Both the position numbers and the translations under genes were made by a program. From Ypsolopha sequella (taxonomy: Eukaryota; Arthropoda; Insecta; Lepidoptera; Ypsolophidae): DNA of 64,000 bases. Location: positions 23,698,069-23,762,068 of the forward strand of contig OW203993.1 of assembly GCA_934047225.1 (NCBI GenBank), read 5' to 3'. Shown here in pieces: positions 45,841 through 56,564 of the stretch. How positions within the stretch are numbered: the first letter of the stretch is position 1; each line of letters begins with the position of its first letter. The notes under the pieces are model-generated. The model ran no database searches. It saw nothing but the letters and a program-made list of their open reading frames with translations, and was not told where the DNA came from.

Positions 45841-46205
45841 CACAGGTTACAGGAAACTATTCTATGTTAGGAATAAAAAAATACGTATTTTGTTATTTTT
45901 GTCTTGTTTCATAATAAAAAAGATATCGACCGTAAAAGTCGATTGCGGGTGGAGGGTGGATAGCGGGGGCGGGCGCTTGGGGGGCGGAAATGTTTTTCAT
46001 TGATGGCTGGGGTGGGCTCGTAGCGCTTTTGTCAGTCACATGTTTCATCGCGTAGTTATGCCATTTTTTCGAAATTTGGAAGCTATTTAAAAAAAAATTA
46101 TAAAAAAGAAAGTTTTTTTTACGATTCTGTTCTTTTAGTAATTCTGATTCATAATTTTCAATATAGCTAGGAGGTTCATTTTCAACCTGTATATATATAC
46201 AGGCT
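45841..46205. other. Non-coding stretch with GC-rich patch
   Basis: A purine-rich GC patch (GGGTGGAGGGTGGATAGCGG) at about 45948-46000. Nothing else. Confidence 0.35.
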
Positions 46206-46625
46206 GTTAAGATAAAGTGGCGGAAGCCGGAAAATGGCTATAGTACCCGTCCATATGAACAACTTCTTCTAAAGTACCAAACAACAAACCGCGAAAAAAA
46301 AATCTGCTGTACCACAGAAAAGCTACATACCTATTCGACCAATTTTGGTTTTTTGGTTGAATTAAAAAACTATACTGGGTTAAGATGAAGCTGCAGAAGC
46401 CGGAAACTGGCAATAGTACTCGTCCATACGAACAACTTTTACTATGGAGACAAAAGTCGAATCGCGAAAAAAAAATCTGCTGTTCCATAGAATAGTTACA
46501 TAGCTACTCGACCAAAATGTATGAAACAACTGATTTTTATTCACGATTTCTCGATTTATTTTACACGAAAAGTATGGAATAATATTATCGCCAGTTTCTG
46601 GCTTCCGCAACATCATCTTAACGTA
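46206..46625. mobile_element. MITE with TTAAGATGAAG ends, partly duplicated
   Basis: A full unit at about 46379-46622 has ends TTAAGATGAAGCTGCAGAAG and CTGGCTTCCGCAACATCATC-TTAA as inverted repeats. A second left half (46206-46378) precedes it in tandem. Its inner segment CGAACAACTTTTACTATGGA resembles the MITEs at 17709 and 20864, so the two families may be related. Confidence 0.7.
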
Positions 46626-46914
46626 TGCGTATATATCACGTGTCTTTAGATTCAATTTGATAACAAAGGTGTATAAGTCAAGTTTGCATCTTTATAAATG
46701 ACTTTCATTGATATAACCAGATTCATACTGGAGACACGGTAAGTGATCAGATCTTAGTCGATTATCCTTTTAGAGATTCGAAACCGAAATATATTTTATG
46801 CCCTTAAATTTGGCCAAACCTGCGTCCAAGAAAAGCCAAATTGATAATTATTACTAGATTTAACAATATTCCAGTAAAAATTTGGGTGTAACAATTCATA
46901 TCACCTAAATATCC
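46626..46914. other. Non-coding stretch with foldback remnant
   Basis: ATTCATACTGGAGACACGGT then AAGTGATCAG at about 46711-46750 matches an end of the 51609-51880 family. A weaker match is near 47188-47210. Confidence 0.4.
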
Positions 46915-46975
46915 ACACATAAAGATCTCCATCTGCTACGATCCAGGCGCACCTCCTTGCCGTGGTATTCCGCGT
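46915..46975 (-). mobile_element. Scrap of the SAYPSG-type LINE family
   Basis: GATCTCCATCTGCTACGATC with nearby CACACAT. Only about 50 bp of the family remains. Confidence 0.4.
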
Positions 46976-47999
46976 GTTGGAGGTTGCAGAAATTGGCATT
47001 TAACATCGCGTGCAACAAAGTTCTTGTAATTTTTCGTTCGTTAACCCTTTCTTTGCCGCGTCGAGTTTTTGCGCAGTCACTCCTCTTATTGCAATTGTTT
47101 ACTTAAACGTTTTCAATGATTCTTCAACATCTTAACATGGATCTACGAATAAGCTTCAACTGAAGGTGACTTTCATTGCCTTTCATACTAGAGACTCAGT
47201 AAGTTATCTATGATAAGGTTTGATGATCCCTTTTTTGAAATTCACCAAATGAAATTCTAGCTTTCAATACTTATTGACTTTAAATTACAGTTGGTTGTTT
47301 CTAGATTTTGCAAAAAGTATCACTAAGCTTGGTTCTCATCGTATCAATCAAAATCACCTAACATATAAATATCACATTAAAACCATGTAAATAGGACAGG
47401 AAGCTTTAACTGAAACTAAATAATCTACAGATTGTACTAAATAACTTTCAGTAGATTATGAAAAAAAAATCATGGTAATATGTGTTTACGTAAAGATTAT
47501 TTCATAAATTTTCGAAATAATTCGATATTTCGTAAAGAAATTCACGAAAAAAAATGACAAAATTAAATTTATCATCCACAATATGGAACCCCAGGTACGC
47601 TAGTCTGACTTGCACTTGGCTAGTTTTTTTTTAGTTTATAATTAATAGAATTCATACAATTATAAAAGTTAAAATCTAAATCGTGACTCGGATCTATATT
47701 ACAGATTAAAATAAAATATTTGTAAATAGTATTCGAAATGAAAGAACGGGACTTTTTTATTCTTGTATCGTCAATGTTACTCATTATTCAAAAGTTCCAA
47801 AGTTAGACTATTTACAATGTTTCTTAAAAGGCATTTTAGTGTTAACTCAGAAGAGTTGCAGATCATTTCAACTCATTACAATTACATGACTTGCTGAAGT
47901 TTTGGTTCGTTTAGTTTTTGTATTTTGTTTTGTATTGTTGTTGAAAAAGAATTAAAAAATGTAGAAGCCCTAGAATGCGCCTGAATTTGTTTAAGGCGC
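46976..47999. other. Non-coding stretch
   Basis: No gene or repeat recognised beyond the foldback scrap near 47190. Confidence 0.4.
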
Positions 48000-48640
48000 T
48001 ACGGAAAAAAAATCGACACTTTTAGAACTTGCATATCTACTTCAGTAAATAATGTATTATTTTGATAAAATAGTACATTATTTTTGGAATCTTTCTCTAG
48101 GGACCTGTTAAAACAGAAACGCGATTGGAGAAATTCGGCTCGATAGAAATATTTATTGAAATGAGGTCTTTTTCGACATCAATTCTCCTGGTTTGACAAT
48201 TTAGAATGACATATGGACTGCAATTATATTTTATTAGATGGGATGGGACCAGAGGGCCTATTATGTATCTGTAGTTGCCATCTGGACTTGGTGTCTATCA
48301 TCAAAAACATAGACATACTATCGAATTCCGATTGTTTAAGGATATGTTCGCACTTGAAGTGACGACACAGTTCTTAAATAGTCCAATACCCACTAAAGGC
48401 AATTTTGAAAGTTCCGTTTTTAGCTATGTTTTTGATGATAGGCACCTAGACCAGTTGGCAACTAAAGATACAGAATAGAGGGGCTGGTTAAACGAAATTT
48501 TGATAGCAACTTTAGTACATTTTATATTAATAAAAAACCAACTTTTTGCTACTCTTTCACGAATCCGTCCCTCTCGCACTGAGGGTTTTTTCGCATATGC
48601 AGTAACAGGGACGCTAAAACTTTTACATATCGCCTTAACA
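48000..48640 (-). repeat. ~640-bp dispersed repeat, copy 2
   Basis: Inverted copy of 19916-20584, from AAAAATCGACACTTTTAGAA to ACATATCGCCTTAA. The internal palindrome (GATAGGCACC/GGTGTCTATC) is conserved. Confidence 0.7.
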
Positions 48641-49270
48641 AGAGAATAATTATTTCGGCAAAACAATTAGTTACAGTCATGCAGGCTTTGTGGCATTTTG
48701 AAAATTTCCTTTGATGATTTTAAAGTATATTTCAACAATTATTTCTATCAGGGAAAATTTATCCAAACATGTTTTCCAATTTCAAAAGCCTAGATTATAT
48801 AGTCAAAATGCAAGCCAGAAACTGATTATAATTTTCCAAGTATTTCATGAAAAACACAGAAAAGAAACACCCGCATTTTTTTCGCATATCGCCTTAAACA
48901 GTAGACAAGCATAGGCAACTTACCGATAAAAAAAAATGGTGCTAATACCCCTTGACCGGTATTTATGACAAATTCGGATTTTTTCGTAAAAACGACGCGT
49001 TATTGCTTCAGCGAAATATTATATTGACATTAAAACCGATTCTGAAGGCTTTAATTTTAGTTTTATTGCTGTCAAAACTAAATTTTCTTCGTTGCAAAAA
49101 AGTCTTTAAATTTTTGGAACAGAAGCTAAATTACTTTGGAAAAATTCAAGTCTTGACAGCATTAAACTATAATTAATGCTTTCAGAATCGACTTTATTAT
49201 TAATACAAAAATAATACATAAATTAAACAGTAATTTTGATGTGCAAATAAAAATATCCCCATCTTATAGT
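48641..49270. other. Non-coding stretch with a repeat fragment
   Basis: 48765-48897 matches 17200-17290 in inverted order (TTTTTTTCGCATATCGCCTT). The remainder shows nothing. Confidence 0.4.
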
Positions 49271-49618
49271 ATCCATCCATCAGCCTAGTTCGTCCACTGC
49301 TGGACATAAGCCTTTCCAGGCTTTTGCCACTCCCGGCGGTCATCCTGGAAGAATTGCCCATACTCATACACGCTGGGCAGGCGGGTTGGTGAACGCGGTG
49401 CCGGAATCCTCGCACCAGTGACGCCGCTGCCCGTCAACAGTCTGTTCCATATAAGGCCCGGCTATTAGGGATGAATATACCGCCATCCATCGGTCCCAGG
49501 CATGGTGGACATTCTGGTTTTTTTGCCTGTGAGCTGTCCTCTTACTCTCCCCCGAATTACTTCGAGGGGGTCTCCAAGTAAGATGGTGGTACCTCCACAG
49601 TCGAGCCCGACCACCTGA
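49271..49618 (-). mobile_element. Composite RTE-tailed element, best minus-strand copy
   Basis: Closest to 14096-14423. The minus strand ends with a frame FFQDDRREWQKPGKAYVQQW then TN and a stop, then GGCTGATGGATGG. That C-terminal remnant marks the RTE relation. Confidence 0.7.
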
Positions 49619-49659
49619 ACGAATCCTATAGTAATCCTGCAAAATTGTAATTGGTGTGT

Positions 49660-49913
49660 ATTTTTTTAATATATATTTTTATTTTATTTTATTGTTATGT
49701 CGTAGTTGCTTGTATATTGTGTACCACCTACCGAAATTGATGTTTAATTGTAGATGATACAGGATCAGCTGAAAATCAGCGCTGTGTAGACATGTTTTAC
49801 CATGCTCACAGCATATGCTGAGCTGTCTCCTTTTTTGTGTTTAATTATATTGTGTTACTTTTATGTGTTTTTTTTAGACAAATGAACTTTTTCTATTTCT
49901 ATTTCTATAGTAT
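49660..49913 (+). mobile_element. LINE-like 3' tail with (TTTCTA)n
   Basis: A T-rich region ending GACAAATGAACTTTTTCTAT and TTTCTA hexamers, the tail type of CR1/L2-group LINEs. No coding remnant. Confidence 0.45.
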
Positions 49914-50515
49914 GTTACCAACCAATCAGGTGATTTTCTGGCTACACTCTGAACTAATTTGTTCACTACACGGAGAACAACATCGCTACCGTTTTGAAAC
50001 TAAATAAAAAGCAGCCATTCTAATGATAGCCAAAGAAAGCTCTAATATTAATTGTCCAAAACGACTTTATTTATGGCAGATGCTACTTTTGTCTGTTCGA
50101 GAATAGACGGCCACCCATACTGGCATTATTTGTATGGCTATTAAGATTAACATTTTTGGAGTGCGGGAATCAGTATACAAATCCATTTAAATTGTTACAG
50201 ACAGAATTTAGAGCGAAACATTGGTAATTTTTTGTCATTACCAGATTTCCTATCTTGTGGAATAAATTATGGATAGATTGAAAATCTATGCAAGAGCTTT
50301 TGAAAACTCAGTAAATAGTATTTTGTGCAACTGTGACGTAATGAGAGAGATTGGGACAGTAATGAGTTCGTTTCGTAATACTCTGCACCAGTGTCCCAAT
50401 ATATGTATATTTGTGTCCAGTTATAGAAAAAAAAAACTTTATTGGTGTCACACAATTAAAATACAATATAATTAATAACAAACAAAACAGAAGTGACACC
50501 CAAAAGGCCTCCACT
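49914..50515. other. Non-coding stretch
   Basis: No gene or repeat recognised. Confidence 0.4.
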
Positions 50516-50591
50516 CAGCATGTGTCATGGCACTATTCTGTACCACGACGCTGGTCTTCCGTGGTACAGAATAGTGCCATGACACATGCTG
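50516..50591. repeat. Perfect 32-bp inverted repeat with 12-bp loop
   Basis: CAGCATGTGTCATGGCACTA then TTCTGTACCACG is followed by a 12-bp spacer and the exact reverse complement. No mismatch in 32 bp. Transcribed, it would form a 76-nt hairpin. Confidence 0.9.
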
Positions 50592-50719
50592 ACACAGTTG
50601 AACACAATACTTTATCTACGCCCTTCGGCCGTCAAAAATATGGTTTTGGCGTATTTATAATATGTTAAACTAACAATTTCACGAAAAATGGGAAAGAGGA
50701 ATGTTCGTTCATAACGTTA

Positions 50720-50830
50720 ATAATAATAATAATACACTTTATTGCACACAAACAACACAGATAAATGCAATTTAGAATTAAGAGAAATATAGGGTAAAGG
50801 CAGATTTATTTCTGAAATTCACCAGGGTGC
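50720..50830 (-). mobile_element. LINE-like 3' end with (ATT)n
   Basis: On the minus strand the region ends GTGTGCAATAAAGTGTATTA with ATT triplets. It echoes the GTACAATAAAGTGTC end of 28213-28372, so it is probably a relative of that family. Confidence 0.5.
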
Positions 50831-51608
50831 TGCTGAGCGACACATCCGCCGGCAGTTTTGAATACAGTGAGTGAGTGAAGACATCAAGACGGACTGAGCT
50901 GCTGGTGACGTACCATGAAGACTTAAGGTGGTAAAAGAGGAAACCAATCTGAAATTGTTGAACTAGATGGCGCTACTGAAGCAAAGTGTACATAAATGTA
51001 AATAACTCATCCTATACCAAAATTTTAATGGATTCGCTCCATTTGCCGAGACTTGTATTAAAACAGAACATGTAAAGATATGCAAAAGTTCTATTACCCC
51101 TTTCAACACGACATACATTACAAAATCTCTGTAAATGCTTGAGTGTGCAATACTTCATTGTAACTGTGTGCGTATTTGTCAACACGTCATGTCTCGTGTA
51201 TTATTATTTTCACGAAAGAAGTTTCCTGTCTAAGACCGTATTTGCAATGAATAAATACGAAAATGCCTTAATCCGCAGAACTTCTTTCGTGAAAAAAATT
51301 TTAGATCAGCTGCGCTGCGTCGCGCGCTTTTTTTACAATTACTACGCGTCCAAGGACAAAAGGGCCAACCAATAATCGCCTCTGTTGTAAGGTAATAAAG
51401 TTTTCGTCATTTGTCTTGGACATGTACTTAGTTACCTAGTATGCAGGTTTCATTTCATTCATCCATGATTATGATAGATTCAGTCGCAAGTCGATCGTAA
51501 AAATATCTTTTTATAAAAATACTGATTTGAATGTTGAACAATACTGACAGAGGGAAAAGATAATATGCTTTCTTTATGCGATGGGTTAGCTAATATAACA
51601 ACCTTTTT
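50831..51608. other. Non-coding stretch with a 17-bp inverted repeat
   Basis: TTTTCACGAAAGAAGTT at 51207-51223 is perfectly inverted at 51279-51295. A short basic frame (51139-51375) spans it. Unrecognised. Confidence 0.4.
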
Positions 51609-51880
51609 CTATACAAGGTGACTTTTTGATCATCGTCCAAATTCATACTGGAAGCTTGGTAAGTGATCAGCATCATAAATTGATAACAATAATTGTGAAT
51701 TTTGTATAATGAAATTTCGACTTCCCATAGTAATTCACTCGCAGTCGTGGGTGAATCACTATGGGGAGTCGAAATTTCATTTTATGAATTTTACAAAAAT
51801 CGTTATTGGTTCCTGATACTGATCACTTACCAAGGCTCAAATATGAATTTGGACGATGTTCACAAATTCACCTTGTATAG
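51609..51880. mobile_element. 272-bp foldback MITE, intact copy
   Basis: Starts CTATACAAGGTGAC and ends with the near-exact reverse TCACCTTGTATAG. Arms of about 130 bp share CATCGTCCAAATTCATA, TTGGTAAGTGATCAG and GAAATTTCGACTTCCC. It is the reference copy for 21136-22042 and for decayed pieces at 13480, 22980, 30480, 46715 and 47190. Confidence 0.8.
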
Positions 51881-51940
51881 TTAACCATATCAATAAAATA
51901 ATTGTCAATTTTGTCTCATTTGCATATATAAAATTCAAAG

Positions 51941-52435
51941 TCCTGACTGACTGACTGATATATCAACGCACAGCAAAACTGCTGGTCCTAGAGACTTGAA
52001 ATTTTGCATATAGATACCTTATATAGTGTAGGCATCCACTAAGAAAGGTTTTCAGAATTCAACCCCTAAGAGGGGGAAATGGGGTGACAATGTCTGAAAA
52101 TCGTTTGTATGGTTTATCGGGTCGCTGATTACGAAAACAACAACGATTTCTAAATCCAACGTGGTGGACGTGAAATACCATCATCCCCTGTTGGGATGCG
52201 ATGGGGTTGAAATGTGTAAATATCAATATGGGTGTCGTTTTTATGGTTTTTTGGGACGTTAATTGTGAAAATGGCATCGATTTTAAAATTTAATATAGTG
52301 GACATGAAAATTCTTGAAATTATGTGTGCCAGTGCCAGAGCAAATCGGCTGTAACAGACGGACAGAGAGACAGTCACACAAGTGATCCTATTAGGGTTCC
52401 ATTTTTTCCTTTTGAGGTCTATCTATGTATCCACA

Positions 52436-52467
<32 letters not shown>

Positions 52468-53299
52468 GTCTATCTATCTATCTATCTATCTATATATCTA
52501 TTTATCTATATCCCAGCAAAATATCTTTGGAATGGAAGGTGGTACATCCCTAGAGGTTGGACCACGGGGTGCCAAAGAAAGATTTTTTTTTAATATCAAA
52601 TCTTTGACGGCCTGTATCTCCCGACCGGCTGGAGCTAGACCCATGTTGATGGGTGTCTTAGAAAAGGTCTCGATGAGATCTACCTGCCGAAAGTGTCAAA
52701 ACTTTAAAGGCCTGTATCTCCCAAACAGCTGATGCTAGACCCAGTTCATGGTACTCTAAGAAAAAGGCTTGGTGAGATCTAGATGACGGTAAAAAAAAGT
52801 CGAAAAGAAATGCCAAAATTTTGATCGGCCATATGTCCCGAACGGCTAATTGTAGGCAGTTCGGGTTTCAACTAAAGTGATCGGTCAAGCTGGGGCTACA
52901 TGACCGAAAAAATATTTGAATTTGACAGGTTTTGACAGTATTTTGACATATCCAAAAAAGTATTCATACTTGCATGAAACTCGGTATCAAGGGGCATTCG
53001 GGGTCGCCAATTACGCAGCCGTATTCAAATTTGACATTTTTTGACAACCGATATGGATTTTGACTGTTTTTCGGAAAAACTTTGATCGGTGAGTCACCGT
53101 GTTTGGCACTCTGGCGATGCCGAAGGCCGAGCCAAGTTCGGCCTCGAGGGCGCGTTCTTCGTCCGAACATGCGAGTTTTACGGCCAAGCACTACACCTTG
53201 ACTTACAGAGGGAGTGAGAGCACATATAATGTTTGTTTTTGAAAAAAAAAAAAAAATCCTGGCCCAGGCCACGCGGGCGAAGCAGCGGGCAGAAGCTGG
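51941..53299 (+). mobile_element. Helitron-like element, left copy of the 52-55 kb inverted repeat
   Basis: Begins near CCTGACTGACTGACTGATAT; the exact 5' end is not resolved. It contains a (TCTA)n array at 52438-52508 and ends with a GC hairpin (GCGGGCGAAGCAGCGGGC) and AGAAGCTGG followed by T. CTGG fits the Helitron CTRR rule. From 52185 rightward it is inverted at 53850-55207. No Rep/helicase frame. Confidence 0.65.
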
Positions 53300-53347
53300 T
53301 TTACTTATATATTCGCATATTATTTATACAAACACACATATGTATAT

Positions 53348-53470
53348 AGGTACTCACGCCTGTCTCCCAGAGGGGTAGGCAGAGGCTACAGATTTCCATC
53401 TGCTACGATCCAGACAAACCTCTTGCGCCTCTTCCACATCCATCAATCTAGTCATACAAGCTCTTCCTTT
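53348..53470 (-). mobile_element. LINE C-terminal fragment (SAYPSG-type), left-arm copy
   Basis: On the minus strand it reads CMTRLMDVEEAQEVCLDRSR then WKSVASAYPSGRQA and a stop. The D..RW spacing resembles RTE C-termini (DRQEW, DRREW), suggesting a related LINE. Only this tail survives, joined to the GTCCCAACGAGT block. Confidence 0.6.
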
Positions 53471-53960
53471 TGGTCCCAACGAGTCACACCAAAACCAGTC
53501 ACAGCGTAACTCATTGGGACAAAAAATAATAAAATGTCCCAACCAGTCACACTGTTACTCGATGGCACAACTTTTTATTTTATGTCCCAACGAGTCACAC
53601 CCCCAAAACAAGAGTGTAACTCGTTGGGACTAAAATCTGTTACAGGTTGACAACTTTTTTCTTTCTTCCCTGTGGTCCCAACGAGTCACACCGAAAACAG
53701 TCACAGTGTAACTCGTTGGGACAAAAAATAATAAAATGTCCCAACCAGTCACACTGTTACTCGATGGCACCACTTTTAATTTTTCGTCCCGACGAGTCAC
53801 ACCCCCAAAACAAGAGTGTAACTCGTTGGGACTAAAATATGTTAAAAATAAAAAGTTGTGCCATCGATTACAGTGTGACTGGTTGGGACATTTTATTATT
53901 TTTTGTTCCAAAGAGTTACACTGTGACTGGTTTCGGTGTGACTCGTTGGGACCAAAGGGA
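53470..53960. repeat. Centre of the palindrome: alternating TCCCAACGAGT blocks
   Basis: The motif TCCCAACGAGTCACAC and its reverse GTGTAACTCGTTGGGA alternate repeatedly. A ~175-bp unit (53473-53640) is repeated directly at 53665-53837, then appears inverted at 53850-53960. Each motif pair can itself form a hairpin. A further copy sits outside the palindrome at 55430-55500. Confidence 0.8.
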
Positions 53961-54075
53961 AGAGCTTGTATGACTAGATTGATGGATGTGGAAGAGGCGA
54001 AAGAGGTTTGTCTGGATCGTAGCAGATGGAAATCTGTAGCCTCTGCCTACCCCTCTGGGAGACAGGCGTGAGTAT
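53945..54075 (+). mobile_element. LINE C-terminal fragment (SAYPSG-type), right-arm copy
   Basis: Reads MTRLMDVEEAKEVCLDRSRW then KSVASAYPSGRQA and a stop at 54072. It is the inverted twin of 53348-53470. Confidence 0.6.
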
Positions 54076-54117
54076 ATATGTGTGTTTGTATAAATAATAT
54101 GCGAATATATAAGTAAA

Positions 54118-54905
54118 CCAGCTTCTGCCCGCGGCTTCGCCCGCGTGGCCTACAGGAAACAATTTTTTTTTTTTTTCAGAAACAAACATTATAAGTGCTC
54201 TCACTCCCTCTGTAAGTCAAAGTGTAGTGCTTGGCCGTAAAACTCGCATGTTCGGACGGAGAACGCGCCCGCGAGGCCGAACTTCGCTCGGCCTTCGGCA
54301 TCGCCAGAGTGCCAAACACGGAGACTCACCGATCAAAGTTTTTTCGAAAAAGAGTCAAAATCCATATCGGTTGTCAAAAAATATCAAATTTGAATACGGC
54401 AGCGTAATTGGCGACCCCGAATGCCCCTTGATACCGAGTTGCATGCAAATCGGAATACTTTTTTTTGGATCTGTCAAAAAACTTTCAAAACCTGTCAAAT
54501 TCAATTTTTTTTTTGGTTATGTAGCCCCAGCTTGACCAATCACTTTAGTTGAAACCCGAACTCCCTACAATTAGCCGTTCGGGAGATATGGCCGATCAAA
54601 ATTTTGGCAATTTTTTTTTTCGACTTTTTTTTACCCTTATCTAGGTCTCACCAAACCCTTTTCTTAGAGTACCATGAACATGGGTCTAGCATCAGCTGTG
54701 TGGGAGATACAGGCCTGTAAAGTTTTGACACTTTCGGCAGGTAGATCTCGTCGAGGCCTTTTCTAAGACACCCATCAACATGGGAGATACAGGCCGTCAA
54801 AGTTTTGACATTAAAAAAAATCTTTCTTTGGCACCCCGTGGTCCAACCCCTAGGGATATACCACCTTCCGTTCCAAAGATATTTTGCTGGGATATAGATA
54901 TAGTT

Positions 54906-54951
<46 letters not shown>

Positions 54952-55207
54952 GGATAGATTGTGGATATATAGATAGACCTCAAAAGGAAAAAATGGAACC
55001 GTAATAGGATCACTTGTGTGTCTGTCTGTCTGTCCGTCTGTTACAGCCGATTTGCTCTGGCACACATACTTTCAAGAATTTTCGTGTCCACTATATTAAA
55101 TTTCAAAATCGATGCCATTTTCATAATTAACGTCCCAAAAAACCATAAAAACGACACCCATATTGATATTTACACGTTTTCAACCCCATCGCACCCCAAC
55201 AGGGGAT
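54118..55207 (-). mobile_element. Helitron-like element, right copy
   Basis: The minus-strand 3' end is hairpin GCGGGCGAAGCCGCGGGC and AGAAGCTGG. The body mirrors the left copy, with a (GATA)n array at 54900-54955. Similarity stops at about 55207, before the 5' end expected from the left copy. Confidence 0.6.
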
Positions 55208-55430
55208 AATGGTGTGGCGTGCTTCACACTCGCCACTATATATGTACTTGGGCCAGCCCCTTACAATTTGAAAGAAACCGTTCCGCTTATGCAGTTTGTC
55301 CCACACCAATTAGATCAGGTGATATGGAGCAGTGGGGTCTACCTCACCCCCGGGTTGGTCTATTCGCTGCTCCGGCACATCGCCGCGGGAGATGATTCAT
55401 TGAGCTACCAGCTAATCTCGCTCGAATAAC
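55208..55430. other. Unique segment between palindrome and third motif copy
   Basis: GC-richer than its surroundings. A plus frame ends PGLVYSLLRHIAAGDDSLSY and QLISLE at a stop at 55427-55429. Possibly a fragment of a longer transposon or captured gene. Unrecognised. Confidence 0.3.
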
Positions 55431-55640
55431 AGTGTGACTGGTTGGGACATTTTTTTTCCCAACGAGTTACACTGTGACTGGTTTCGGTGTGACTCGTTGG
55501 GACCAAAGGGAAGAGCTTGTATGAGTAGATTGATGGATGTGGAAGAGGCGAAAGAGGTTTGTCTGGATCGTAGCAGATGGAAATCTGTAGCCTCTGCCTA
55601 CTCCTCTGGGAGACAGGCGTGAGTATATGTGTGTTTGTAT
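55430..55640 (+). mobile_element. Third copy of motif block plus LINE C-terminus
   Basis: CAGTGTGACTGGTTGGGACA, CCCAACGAGTTACACTGTGA and the SAYPSG-type C-terminus (stop at 55620-55622), then GTGTGTTTGTATAAATAATA as in the palindrome. It shows that this composite existed before, or was copied out of, the inverted repeat. Confidence 0.7.
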
Positions 55641-55659
55641 AAATAATATGCGAAAATGA

Positions 55660-56434
55660 GACAAAATGGATTAAATTTATTGTGGATGTGGATTTAGTTA
55701 TCCTAATAACAAAATAACTTCCAAACTACAAAGAATGTATGATTATCATCAATGAAAATATGAAATCGACAATCGACATTTGTTTGACAGACGGCTTACG
55801 ATGAAGAATCGTTCAAAAATATAATATTTTTCGGGAATTAATACAAGTATATGAATAAAATCTAATAAAAATGAATGAAAAACATTCATTTTGCTTTATT
55901 TAGGTATTGGTCAACAATTATTATCTCATTACAACTTATTGTCTTATTTAAGTTTGATTAAAAATTACATTCAAAGATGGAATCATGTTGCTTTATATTT
56001 GAGAATGCACTCATGTTTACACAAGACTGCTGTGTTTGTGTTTGTAAGTGCCGTGTTCGTGAGCCGCACACCGACGCAAATCAGACGAAATGAGTTCATT
56101 TTTGAAAACCTGATATTCGAGTATCTAAGCAATAATTATACAATTTGAATAAGTTTGCGAAAAATATGTTAAATGTACATTGTTTATATTCCCAATTAAA
56201 TTCATGAATTTATTGCGTCCTCATATATATTACTCAGAAAGTTTGTATGAAAAGGCCTCCTCTGTTACCACCTTAAGGGCTTTGCTAACTAAAGCCGCCA
56301 GTGCTGGCGCCCCCCCCCCTCTCGAATTGATGCCCGCGGAGTAGAAGCTCGCGCAATAATTTACAACATTTAAGCCCGTACCTTCGACCGCCCTTCGGTT
56401 GGCTGAAGACGGTGAGAGAGCTGCTGTTTGGTTA
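55660..56434. other. Non-coding stretch
   Basis: No gene. A C-run (CCCCCCCCCC) lies at about 56311-56320. Confidence 0.4.
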
Positions 56435-56564
56435 TGCAGTTATAGCGGTGCTATAATAAATTGGGCCAATCATAGCGCAGAATCGCGCTATGATTATATT
56501 ATAAAATCGGACAAATAATGTAGGTACTTTTAAAAAAGTCTTTGATGTCGTATTTTTACCTTAT

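Larger units (their letters stand above)
52185..55207. repeat. ~3-kb inverted repeat (arms ~1.37 kb)
   Basis: The left arm (52185-53575) and right arm (53850-55207) are reverse complements throughout: CCCCTGTTGGGATGCGATGG with its partner at the outer ends, TCTA/GATA arrays, Helitron ends at 53299 and 54118, LINE pieces, and the GTCCCAACGAGT motif near the centre. Small differences (array length, short indels) show the arms have diverged slightly. The unpaired centre (53576-53849) holds an extra direct copy of the motif block. Confidence 0.85.

Noticed and set aside
46207..46655. Two 91-93-codon frames with similar ends
   Set aside because: They lie within duplicated MITE sequence and mirror its terminal repeats.
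50516..50591. Annotating the perfect hairpin as a microRNA gene
   Set aside because: Perfect pairing with no bulges is unlike typical animal pre-miRNAs, and there is no expression evidence; kept as an inverted repeat.
53354..55622. Several 60-120-codon frames in the 52-55 kb region
   Set aside because: They come from the inverted repeat, the TCTA/GATA arrays and the LINE C-terminal pieces; only the SAYPSG-type tails have a plausible protein origin.
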